Below are positions 5,527-13,258 of a stretch of DNA of 19,039 nt, piece after piece. The notes beneath the pieces are model-generated. The model was not told the DNA's origin. It searched no databases and saw only the letters and a program-made list of their open reading frames with translations. The stretch is from contig JAGBHJ010000276.1 in assembly GCA_017935525.1 (NCBI GenBank), positions 1 through 19,039 of the forward strand. Direction: 5' to 3'. A program made the translations under genes and the position numbers. Origin of the DNA: Clostridia bacterium (GTDB lineage: Bacteria; Bacillota; Clostridia; HGM11327). Within the stretch, counting starts at the first letter, position 1; each line of letters starts with the position of its first letter.

Positions 5527-7700
5527 TATCTTCTGTAAACCTCGCTAACTCCGGGCTTGCTCTTCATTCTATTCATGAATGCCAGCAAGGGATCCTTGTT
5601 TTTGACGTTGACCTTGACGTGGATAATTCCCTTTTCCTTTTCCGGTGTGAGGGAGACCAGCTCAATATTCATATCCGCCAACGCCAGCACCGTGTCCGCC
5701 GCGATCTTGTTGACGTTCGCCGTATCGTAGGCACAAATATCAACTCTTGCGGGGTACAGACCGCTGTAACCCTTTTCCCACTTAACGTCCAGCACGTGAT
5801 AATCATCCTCCACGTATCTCTTGACGTTATTGCAATCTATTCTGTGGACGGAAACACCCTTGCCCTGAGTAACGTAGCCTATTATCTCGTCACCCGGCAC
5901 CGGCATACAGCATGGTGCCATATGTGTCAGAACGTTGTCCACACCGGGAATGACCACGCCTCTGGAAACGGAGCGCTTTTTTGTGGTATTGACTATCTCA
6001 ACGTAAGCATCCTGACCGATCTCGGGCTTCTTTTCCAGCGCCGCCTTAAACATCTCTATCAGCTTAAAGAGTATCTTGTTGGTGGTAATACCGCCGTAGC
6101 CGATCGCGGCATACAGATCGTCCACAGTCTTGTAGCCGTGCTTATCCATAACCGTCTGCACCCAATCCTTATTCATAAGTGCGGACAGATTATATCCCTG
6201 CCTTACGGCATTCTTTTCCAGCATATCACGGCCTCTGGCGATGTTTTCATCGCGGTTGGTCTTTTTGAAATACTGCTTTATCTTTTCCCTTGCCTGGGTA
6301 CTCTTTATTATTTTGAGCCAATCTCTTGAGGGCTTTGCATTGGGGGACGTCTTTATGCCGACGATGTCGCCCGTCTGCAATACGTACGTCAGCGGCACCA
6401 GCTTGCCGTTGACCTGAGCGCTTGTGCAGGTATTGCCCACCTGAGTGTGGATGCTGTACGCAAAATCAATAGGTGTTGAGCCGCTGGGAAGGCTCTTGAT
6501 GTCGCCCTTTGGTGTAAATACCAATACCTCGTCAACCACAAGATCCTGCTTTACAGCCGCAATAAAGTCCTCTGCGTCGTGATCCTCCGCCTGCCACTCC
6601 AAAAGCTCTCTCAGCTTTGCCATAAGGGTCTCAAAGGAGTCGTCCTTATCGTCGCCCTCCTTGTACTTCCAATGTGCGGCAACGCCGTATTCGGACACTC
6701 TGTGCATCTCCTCCGTACGGATCTGCACCTCAAAGGATTCACCGTTTTCCTCGTCAATTACCGTCGTATGCAACGACTGATAATTGTTTGGCTTGGGGCA
6801 GTTGATGTAATCCTTAAAGCGGTTAAAGATAGGCTTCCACAGCTCATGGACCATTGCCATTACGATGTAGCAATCCATCTTTGTCTTTACGATAACTCTC
6901 AACGCAATAAGGTCGTATATCTGGTTGAACTCCAGATTTTTGATATACATCTTGCGGTATATACTGTAAAAGCTCTTTGGTCTGCCCTGTATATCCGCCT
7001 CTATGCCGTTATCCTTAAGCTTTTTGGACAGCTTTGCTATCAACGCCTGAACGTAATCCTCTCTCTCCGCCCTCTTTAGCGCCACCTTCTTGGCAATATC
7101 CGTGTAGGATACGGGGTCGATGTACTTAAGAGAAAGGTCCTCCAGCTCCCACTTGATCTTAAACATACCAAGCCTGTGGGCAAGGGGTGCGTAAATTTCC
7201 AGAGTTTCGTAGGCCTTGTTTCTCTGCTTTTCGTTGGTCATAAATTCAAGCGTGCGCAAATTATCCAATCTGTCCGCCAGCTTGATAACGATAACTCTTA
7301 CGTCCTTTGCCGTAGCAACAAGCATTTTACGCCAATTTTCCGCCTGGCGCTCCACCTTGCTGGAGTATTCGTACTTATCGATCTTGGTAACAGCCTCAAC
7401 CAGCGTCGCGACCTCCTCACCAAAATCACGCTTTAACTGATCCTTCGTATAGGGGGTATCCTCTACGGTATCGTGCAGGAGACCCGCCATAATGGATGCG
7501 CTGTCCATACCAAGCTCGGCAAGGGTGTAAGCAACGTGAATGGGGTGCACGATATAGGGCGCACCTGAAAAGCGCTTCTGGTCCTTGTGAAGCTCACAAG
7601 CCTTGTTATACGCCATCTCGTACTCCCACCATGCATTTTCGCCGTATTGCTTTTTTATTATTCCCACAAGCTCCTTTTTTGCCTGCTCAACTACATCCAT
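5526..7700 (-). CDS. rel: Bifunctional (p)ppGpp synthetase/hydrolase (Rel/SpoT family)
   Basis: 724 residues, the full length of a long RSH protein. In order: HD hydrolase (about 45-150; H52, H76-D77, LADRLDN at 141-147), synthetase (about 235-345; GRPKSFYSIYRKM, Y262-D263, YQSLHTTV), TGS (about 390-450), a helical/zinc-finger-like region with C597-C598, and a C-terminal ACT domain (about 655-724). R294-F-K-D297 is the RXKD signature of bifunctional enzymes, unlike the EXDD of E. coli RelA, and the HD residues look intact, so both making and breaking of (p)ppGpp are expected. It has an AGGAG ribosome site, follows apt by 23 bases and is coupled to dtd by the TAATG overlap. Confidence 0.97.
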   Translation of the reverse strand: MDVVEQAKKELVGIIKKQYGENAWWEYEMAYNKACELHKDQKRFSGAPYIVHPIHVAYTLAELGMDSASIMAGLLHDTVEDTPYTKDQLKRDFGEEVATLVEAVTKIDKYEYSSKVERQAENWRKMLVATAKDVRVIVIKLADRLDNLRTLEFMTNEKQRNKAYETLEIYAPLAHRLGMFKIKWELEDLSLKYIDPVSYTDIAKKVALKRAEREDYVQALIAKLSKKLKDNGIEADIQGRPKSFYSIYRKMYIKNLEFNQIYDLIALRVIVKTKMDCYIVMAMVHELWKPIFNRFKDYINCPKPNNYQSLHTTVIDEENGESFEVQIRTEEMHRVSEYGVAAHWKYKEGDDKDDSFETLMAKLRELLEWQAEDHDAEDFIAAVKQDLVVDEVLVFTPKGDIKSLPSGSTPIDFAYSIHTQVGNTCTSAQVNGKLVPLTYVLQTGDIVGIKTSPNAKPSRDWLKIIKSTQAREKIKQYFKKTNRDENIARGRDMLEKNAVRQGYNLSALMNKDWVQTVMDKHGYKTVDDLYAAIGYGGITTNKILFKLIEMFKAALEKKPEIGQDAYVEIVNTTKKRSVSRGVVIPGVDNVLTHMAPCCMPVPGDEIIGYVTQGKGVSVHRIDCNNVKRYVEDDYHVLDVKWEKGYSGLYPARVDICAYDTANVNKIAADTVLALADMNIELVSLTPEKEKGIIHVKVNVKNKDPLLAFMNRMKSKPGVSEVYRR

Positions 7701-7723
7701 ACTATACTCCTATCAGTTATAAT

Positions 7724-8248
7724 TTATTCTACGTCGTCGTATTCCACAAGGCTTTCAACAGGGTAATCCTTAAGCACCTGTCTGCCGCCCAAAGCTGTCA
7801 GCTCGCTGACAAACACAAATCCGCTGACAATTCCGCCCAGCTTTTCCACCAGCTGTGCCGCAGCCATTGCGGAGCCACCCGTTGCAATAAGGTCATCCAC
7901 AATAAGCACCCTCTGACCGGGCTTTATGGCATCGGAATGCATATAAAGCTCGCCCGTGCCGTACTCCAGCGCATACTCCTGCTTGATGGTATTACCGGGC
8001 AGCTTGCCGGGCTTTCTCACCAGCACTATACCCTTTTTCAGCTCGTAGGCAATGGGCGCCGCAATAATAAACGCTCTTGCCTCGGGTGCCGCGATCAAGT
8101 CAAAATCGTACTTCTTTGACACCTCGATAAGCTGCTTTGACATTTCCGCAAAGCCCTCAGCATCCTGAAAAAGTGTGGTGATGTCCTTAAAGCTTATTCC
8201 CTTTTTGGGGAAATCCTCAATTACTCTTATTTTTTCTCTCAGATCCAT
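7724..8248 (-). CDS. apt: Adenine phosphoribosyltransferase
   Basis: 174 residues from the ATG at 8248. An upstream in-frame TTG at 8269 is rejected because the GGGAGG ribosome site lies between it and this ATG, nine bases before the ATG. The PRPP-binding loop VLIVDDLIATGGS (114-126), the start LREKIRVIEDFPKKGISFKDITT and the EARAF segment near 56-60 identify Apt. It converts adenine and PRPP to AMP in the cytoplasm. The start is one base after the recJ stop (TAA-T-ATG), so the two are tightly coupled. recJ-apt-rel is a widespread order in Firmicutes. Confidence 0.97.
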   Translation of the reverse strand: MDLREKIRVIEDFPKKGISFKDITTLFQDAEGFAEMSKQLIEVSKKYDFDLIAAPEARAFIIAAPIAYELKKGIVLVRKPGKLPGNTIKQEYALEYGTGELYMHSDAIKPGQRVLIVDDLIATGGSAMAAAQLVEKLGGIVSGFVFVSELTALGGRQVLKDYPVESLVEYDDVE

Positions 8249-8249
8249 A

Positions 8250-10664
8250 TTACAAATCCTCCCGATCAATTGTCAGATCACAATATTTAACAAAGAGTCC
8301 GCTTTCTGTCAGCTGACGCTTTTTAATATTCCCGTTAAAATTCATTTTCAGCATACCGTCTGCCTCCTCAAACAGTATAAATCCAAGCTGCTGAAAAACA
8401 TTCAGCATCAGCTTGATGTCAAAGGTGGAAAGCTCCACCCCGGAGGTCTTTACCAATATCTGCCTTGCATAGTCAAGGGTGCACCACTGGCTCAGCTTTG
8501 GCACCTGCTCGTGCATTGCCTTGTACACCTCTGCAAATGCGTTTCTGTCATGCTTTTGGCAATCCATATAGGGGCTGTGGGATCTGTACACTCTGTATTC
8601 ACCGATGTCGCCAAATGCCGCCCCATCAATATATTCCGGCAAAAATACCCTTGTGTACTCGCCCTTTTGTATGCAGCCTTGGTATGGCATCAAAAGCAGA
8701 GTGTTTGCACCAAATTCATGAGCATGGGGTATCTTGCCGATGTGGATGTCAACGTTGCCGCCGATATCCGCCGGTATGATCCTTTGCAAAAGTTCTTTGG
8801 CAGTTATTCTGTCGTTTACCACTACAAGCGTGCCCATTTTGTGGGCGCTGAGCTCATTGAACACATCATCAAGCTCCATCCGGTTTCCTAACACCCTTTT
8901 GTCCGCTGCAAAGCCACCCTCAAAGGCTTCGTAATGCCTCATATACATGGCGTCCAGTATGCCGTCGATATCGTTGTCCGTTTCGACGCCTATCTTTAGC
9001 TCCTTAAGCCCCAGCTGGACCTTTTCCACACCCTGCCACTGGTTGATATCTACGGAAAATACGGCACTTTTTGGTGCAGAGCAGTTAACAATGTCAATAT
9101 AATCCGCCTTGCCAAAGCCCACGCAGTCAATGGAGAGTCCGCCTGCGCCCAAAGCAGTTTTCAGCACGTTTTTATCCTTGCCGATAATTACGGAGTTTCT
9201 GAATTCCAGCCCATCCGCATAAAACAGCGGGCTTTCGTTATCCTTACCAAATGGCTCAAGGCTGCTGAGCTCCTTTGCCATCTTTGTATTTATATCCGCA
9301 GGGGAAAGCTTTATCTCGCAATCAATGGCGGGGATAAGCATCTCCTCGGTTATGTGCTCCTCTGCATATTTTTCCAGTCTTGCCGTAAACTCGGGGATAT
9401 TTGCCCTTGGCAAGGAAAAGCCTGCCGCCTGGCTGTGACCGCCGAATTTTGTATATAGGTCCTTTGCTGTACACAGAGCATCGTAAATATCAAAGCCGGG
9501 AATGCTCCTTGCGGATGCGGTACAAACGTCGTCGCCGCAGGATATAACAATTGCAGGTCTGTGGTACTGCTCCACAAAGCGGGATGCCGCAATGCCTATA
9601 ACGCCCTTGTTCCAGCCCTCGCCCGTTACAATATTTATCCTCTTGTCGCACATTCTGTCGCCCAAGCCGCCAAGACCCGTGTCGTATATCTCGCGCTCTA
9701 TGCGTCTGCGCTCCTCGTTGTACTCGTTAAGCCTTACGGCAATGTCAAACGCAGTTTTGAAGTCCTCCGCCAAAAACATATTCAAGCCGTCCTTTGCGCT
9801 GGACATTCTGCCTGCCGCATTAAGTCTTGGCGCCAAGCCAAATGCAACGCCCCTTGCGTTTATGGGCTTGTCCTGGTAGCCTGCCACAGTCTTTAACGCC
9901 TTTATTCCGCAGCAAGGGGATCTGTTTATTTTATCTATACCCTGCTTTACAAAATATCGGTTCTCATTCATAAGGGGCACTATATCTGCCACGGTTCCAA
10001 CCGCCGCAACGTCTATATACTCCCTTGCCGCATCAATACCGCCATGTGCCTGCACTATCTTCATAGCCAGCCCCGCGCTGCAAAGCTCCTTAAATGGGTA
10101 CTCACAGCCCTCCTGCTTGGGGTTTAGTATAATGTCTGCATCGGGCAGCTGCTCAGGTGGGTTGTGGTGGTCAACTATCATCACATCCAGCCCCAGCTCC
10201 TTTGCCAGCGCAACCTCGTTTATTGAGGTTATGCCGCAGTCAAGGGCGATTATTATCTCCGTATCCTTTGAAGCGATCTTTGTGATGGCTTCCATATTCA
10301 TTCCGTAGCCCTCTGTAAAGCGGTTGGGAATATAGCAGTTGACCCTTGCTCCGATGGACTTTAAGTATTTGTACAAAATGCACACGGAGGTTATGCCGTC
10401 AACGTCATAATCGCCGTAAATGGTTATACGTCTGCCCTCCTCCACAGCCTCGGATATAAGGTCCACTGCCTCATACATACCCAGCATATCAAAGGGGTCG
10501 TTTAATAAAGAGTCGTCACAGTCAAGAAACTGTCTGCCAATTTCCTCGCTGTTGATCCCTCTGTTGATAAGAACTGCTGCGGTTGCGTTGGATACGCCCA
10601 ACTGCACCGCAAGACGGCAAATATCACCGGGATCAGCATTTGATTTTTTGTTGATAACAGCCAT
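8250..10664 (-). CDS. recJ: Single-stranded-DNA-specific exonuclease RecJ
   Basis: 804 residues from the ATG at 10664, chosen because AAGGAGG precedes it and conserved RecJ sequence follows; an open frame extends 20 codons further upstream without a good ribosome site. The DHH phosphoesterase domain has YGDYDVDG (83-90), the LDCG motif near 141-144 and VDHH (164-167); DHHA1 and an OB-like region follow to about 570. The ~230-residue C-terminal extension matches the long form in Bacillus-type RecJ (around 780-800) rather than the ~577-residue E. coli form. RecJ degrades single-stranded DNA 5' to 3' in recombination, mismatch and base-excision repair. It follows secF after a 94-base gap with a hairpin. 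Confidence 0.95.
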   Translation of the reverse strand: MAVINKKSNADPGDICRLAVQLGVSNATAAVLINRGINSEEIGRQFLDCDDSLLNDPFDMLGMYEAVDLISEAVEEGRRITIYGDYDVDGITSVCILYKYLKSIGARVNCYIPNRFTEGYGMNMEAITKIASKDTEIIIALDCGITSINEVALAKELGLDVMIVDHHNPPEQLPDADIILNPKQEGCEYPFKELCSAGLAMKIVQAHGGIDAAREYIDVAAVGTVADIVPLMNENRYFVKQGIDKINRSPCCGIKALKTVAGYQDKPINARGVAFGLAPRLNAAGRMSSAKDGLNMFLAEDFKTAFDIAVRLNEYNEERRRIEREIYDTGLGGLGDRMCDKRINIVTGEGWNKGVIGIAASRFVEQYHRPAIVISCGDDVCTASARSIPGFDIYDALCTAKDLYTKFGGHSQAAGFSLPRANIPEFTARLEKYAEEHITEEMLIPAIDCEIKLSPADINTKMAKELSSLEPFGKDNESPLFYADGLEFRNSVIIGKDKNVLKTALGAGGLSIDCVGFGKADYIDIVNCSAPKSAVFSVDINQWQGVEKVQLGLKELKIGVETDNDIDGILDAMYMRHYEAFEGGFAADKRVLGNRMELDDVFNELSAHKMGTLVVVNDRITAKELLQRIIPADIGGNVDIHIGKIPHAHEFGANTLLLMPYQGCIQKGEYTRVFLPEYIDGAAFGDIGEYRVYRSHSPYMDCQKHDRNAFAEVYKAMHEQVPKLSQWCTLDYARQILVKTSGVELSTFDIKLMLNVFQQLGFILFEEADGMLKMNFNGNIKKRQLTESGLFVKYCDLTIDREDL

Positions 10665-10700
10665 TTTGCCGCAGTCCTCCTTTTTCTCTAAAAATTCACA

Positions 10701-10736
10701 AAGCACGGCACCGCACAAGATCACGGCACCGTGCTT
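10701..10736 (-). other. Hairpin between secF and recJ
   Basis: AAGCACGG (10701-10708) and CCGTGCTT (10729-10736) form an 8-bp stem. The sequence CACGGCACCG occurs twice within it as a direct repeat. On the minus strand it is followed by TTGTGAATTTTT, an interrupted T-rich stretch. It may be a partial terminator or an RNA-processing or stability element that lowers expression of recJ and the genes after it relative to secDF. Confidence 0.45.
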
Positions 10737-10758
10737 ATAATTCGTCGATCGGATCTTA

Positions 10759-11655
10759 TCAGATCTTAACCTTCTTAAGCTTTACCTCTTTGTTCTTTGT
10801 AATAAGACACCACAACGGACCTGTCATAAATACAGATGAGAAGAAGCCCGCGCAAACACCCACGATGATGGGCAGAACAAACGTTCTGATGGACTCAACA
10901 CCGATTATGTAGAGTACCACAAGGGCGATGAGTGTTGTAATTGTTGTATTTACGGAACGGCTGAACGTTTCTCTTACGCTCACGTTGACAAGCTCTGTTC
11001 TCTCTGTCTTTGCATCCATAAGTGTTGCATTGGAACGGATCCTGTCAAATATGATAATGGTATTGTTGATGGAATAACCAATGATAGTCAGTATTGCCGC
11101 AATAAAAGGTGTGTTGAGCTGTACGTTAAAGAGAATAACGAACACAAACGTGATCAAAACGTCATGCACCAAGGCAATAAGTGCGGAAAGACCTGAGAAA
11201 AGTTCAAATCTGAACCAAATGTAAACCAGCATCAGCACAAATGCGATAGCAAGAGCGATGGATGCGTTTACGATGAGGCTTCTGCCGATGGTAGGACCAA
11301 CGTACTCAACCTCTACGTTCTCCTCTGTGATGCCGTACTTTTCAATAATATCTGCGATGATCTTGTCCTGGATCTCGTTTACGTCAGCAGAATCACCCAA
11401 TCTGATGTCAACGCCAACGTTATTGTCACCTGAATAGGACACGATAGCGTTGTTTGTGTAGTCGTTTACGATGTCACGAATATCGTCAACGTCAAACTTA
11501 TCACTGCCTATCTCTGCATAGATCATGGAGCCGCCGCTGAAGTCAACGCCAACGTTGAGGCCCATAGCAAAGAACAGCACTACACCCAGCACGATAAGTG
11601 CAACGGGGATGATGAAAATCTTTTTCCAATTCTGGCAAAAATCAAAATTACGCAT
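10759..11655 (-). CDS. secF: Protein translocase subunit SecF
   Basis: 298 residues. A first membrane span (about 12-32) is followed by GLNVGVDFSGGSMIY, the conserved SecF motif, a short external domain to about 125, and five more spans containing the IGYSINNTIIIFDRIR motif typical of the RND-like SecD/SecF family. With SecD it forms a membrane complex that uses the proton or sodium gradient to pull exported proteins out of SecYEG. The ATG lies inside the end of secD (8-base overlap) behind GGAGGG. Confidence 0.97.
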   Translation of the reverse strand: MRNFDFCQNWKKIFIIPVALIVLGVVLFFAMGLNVGVDFSGGSMIYAEIGSDKFDVDDIRDIVNDYTNNAIVSYSGDNNVGVDIRLGDSADVNEIQDKIIADIIEKYGITEENVEVEYVGPTIGRSLIVNASIALAIAFVLMLVYIWFRFELFSGLSALIALVHDVLITFVFVILFNVQLNTPFIAAILTIIGYSINNTIIIFDRIRSNATLMDAKTERTELVNVSVRETFSRSVNTTITTLIALVVLYIIGVESIRTFVLPIIVGVCAGFFSSVFMTGPLWCLITKNKEVKLKKVKI

Positions 11656-12916
11656 TTTTTGTTCCCTCCATCTTTACACCGTAAGCCTTGGGGTTGTTTG
11701 CGCCCAGGTTTACCATCCACTTGAGGAAGGACCTTACGATACCAACCTCTGTTACAAGGGACAGCACAATACCAATGCCCAACGTAACAGCAAAGCCCTG
11801 AACAGTACCCGTACCAAAGATCGAAAGTACAATAACCGCGATCATTGTGGTAACGTTAGCATCAAGCACCGCCTTAAATGCGTTCTTAAAGCCCTTATCA
11901 ACTGCGTTACGCAGTGATCTGCCAAGCTTGACCTCTTCCTTCATTCTTTCAAAAATAACCACGTTTGCGTCAACCGCCATACCGATGGACAGTACGATAC
12001 CTGCAATACCGGAAAGCGTCAACGTTACGTTGAATGCGTAAAGCGCCCAAACCATAAGCACCATGTAAACCATAAGTGCAAGGTCTGCCATCAAGCCGGG
12101 GAGTCTGTAAACAACAGCCATAAATATCATGATGATGATAAGCGCGATAAAGCCTGCCAACAACGTCTTCTCCAAGGAGCCTGCGCCCAATGTAGCGCCA
12201 ACGTTCTTAACTGCGATCTCATTCAACGGAATGGGGAGTGCACCGCTCTGGATGAGGTTTGCAAGGTTCTGCACCTGCTGCATCGTAAAGTCACCCTTGA
12301 TGTAAGCCGTGCCCTCTGTGATCACGTTATTTACAACGGGGCTGGAGATACATTCATCGTCAAGGTAAATATTGATGACCTTACCCTTGTACTCTCTTGT
12401 AGCCTCCTCAAACTTCTTTGCACCCTCGTCACTGAACTTAAGGTCAACCACGTAGCCCTCTGTCTGGCTGTACATAGCCTGTGCCTTTTCAACGTCATCA
12501 CCTGTCAGGAGCACCTTTTTGCCGTCGGGGTCTCTGAACTCCAGCACAGCAGGAGCCATCAAAACGTCGGAAAGCTCGTTTGCATCGGCAACGCCGGGCA
12601 CCTCAACCACGATCTGGTCGCCACCCTGCTTTGTGATGGTAGCCTCTGTGTAGCCTGCAGCGTCAAGACGTGTTCTGAGTACGTCCATAGCAGCAGCAAT
12701 GCTCTCATCCTCATCAACATCCAGGTCTGTAAAGTCTGCCTGGTAAACAACTCTCATGCCACCCTGCAGGTCAAGACCCAGATCTATCTCTCCCACCATG
12801 GGAACGATCTCCCAAGGAGTCCACAACGACATACCGTTGATCTCCACAAAGCCAACGAACATCGTCAGCAAAATAGTAAGAACCAGACAGAAAATACTCT
12901 TTTTCTTCTTATTCAT
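11648..12916 (-). CDS. secD: Protein translocase subunit SecD
   Basis: 422 residues. N-terminal membrane span (about 8-27), then LGLDLQGGMRVVY, an external P1-type domain to about 250, and five C-terminal spans with the GMAVDANVVIFERMKEE motif of SecD. It is shorter than E. coli SecD (~615) but normal for Gram-positive separate SecD proteins. It is the first gene of the eight-gene run, with a consensus promoter 91 bases upstream. SecD and SecF are separate but overlapping here, unlike the fused SecDF of Bacillus. Confidence 0.97.
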   Translation of the reverse strand: MNKKKKSIFCLVLTILLTMFVGFVEINGMSLWTPWEIVPMVGEIDLGLDLQGGMRVVYQADFTDLDVDEDESIAAAMDVLRTRLDAAGYTEATITKQGGDQIVVEVPGVADANELSDVLMAPAVLEFRDPDGKKVLLTGDDVEKAQAMYSQTEGYVVDLKFSDEGAKKFEEATREYKGKVINIYLDDECISSPVVNNVITEGTAYIKGDFTMQQVQNLANLIQSGALPIPLNEIAVKNVGATLGAGSLEKTLLAGFIALIIIMIFMAVVYRLPGLMADLALMVYMVLMVWALYAFNVTLTLSGIAGIVLSIGMAVDANVVIFERMKEEVKLGRSLRNAVDKGFKNAFKAVLDANVTTMIAVIVLSIFGTGTVQGFAVTLGIGIVLSLVTEVGIVRSFLKWMVNLGANNPKAYGVKMEGTKNA

Positions 12917-13006
12917 AACAATACCCTTTTCTCTAACAACTTATTCTGTGATGGGGGAGCCCGTTGTCAGTTAAGCTCTGCCCACCGTATGCAGTCAATA
13001 CAGTAT

Positions 13007-13035
13007 ATTATAAACGAAAAACCGTTCTTTGTCAA
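13007..13035 (-). promoter_or_regulatory. Consensus sigma-A promoter for the secD-to-hemZ gene run
   Basis: On the minus strand, a perfect TTGACA (13035-13030) and a perfect TATAAT (13012-13007) are 17 bases apart. Transcription should start near 13000, about 84 bases before the secD ATG. It is the only strong promoter seen ahead of the eight genes reaching down to 2979. Confidence 0.85.
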
Positions 13036-13192
13036 CACCTTTGGGGATATAATACATTAAAAATCCGCCTCAAGACCCATACGATACAGTTTCATTAGAT
13101 ATTTTACCATAAAATCGCAGAAAATGCAATTACATTTTGGTGACTTTTTGTATTTTTTACATATTATTTACAACCTTGGAAAGAAACTGAAA

Positions 13193-13221
13193 GGGAGTCT
13201 GGCGGAAATCGCCCTGCTCCC
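13193..13221 (-). terminator. Hairpin terminator after the glycoside hydrolase gene
   Basis: GGGAG (13193-13197) with CTCCC (13217-13221), plus an inner GGCG/CGCC stem, gives a GC-rich hairpin about 38 bases past the stop codon. On the minus strand it is followed by TTTCAGTTTCTTT, an imperfect T tract. It should separate the hydrolase transcript from secD. Confidence 0.6.
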
Positions 13222-13258
13222 TCTCACTCTGCTTGATATAATGCTCAGCACCCTTCTG

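Larger units (their letters stand above)
12917..13258. other. Intergenic region between the glycoside hydrolase gene and secD
   Basis: 342 bases without a gene. From right to left on the minus strand it holds a hairpin past the hydrolase stop (13193-13221), an AT-rich stretch, the secD promoter (13007-13035) and an ~84-nt secD leader. In the leader, GGG-CA-GAGC (12983-12975) can pair with GCTCCCC (about 12959-12953). I do not recognise a riboswitch or any known cis-element there. Confidence 0.6.

Noticed and set aside
4927..5538. 203-codon plus-strand frame opposite the MBL gene and dtd
   Set aside because: It spans the junction of two well-supported minus-strand genes and has no independent support.
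5619..6329. 236-codon plus-strand frame opposite rel
   Set aside because: It is antisense to a confidently identified rel gene and shows no domain, RBS or promoter of its own.
7496..8891. Two plus-strand frames (7496-8119 and 8175-8891) opposite rel, apt and recJ
   Set aside because: Both are antisense shadows of conserved genes; their translations resemble no family I know.
12917..13000. Possible riboswitch in the secD leader
   Set aside because: The ~84-nt leader can form only a short, bulged hairpin and has no conserved aptamer motif or terminator/antiterminator arrangement I recognise.
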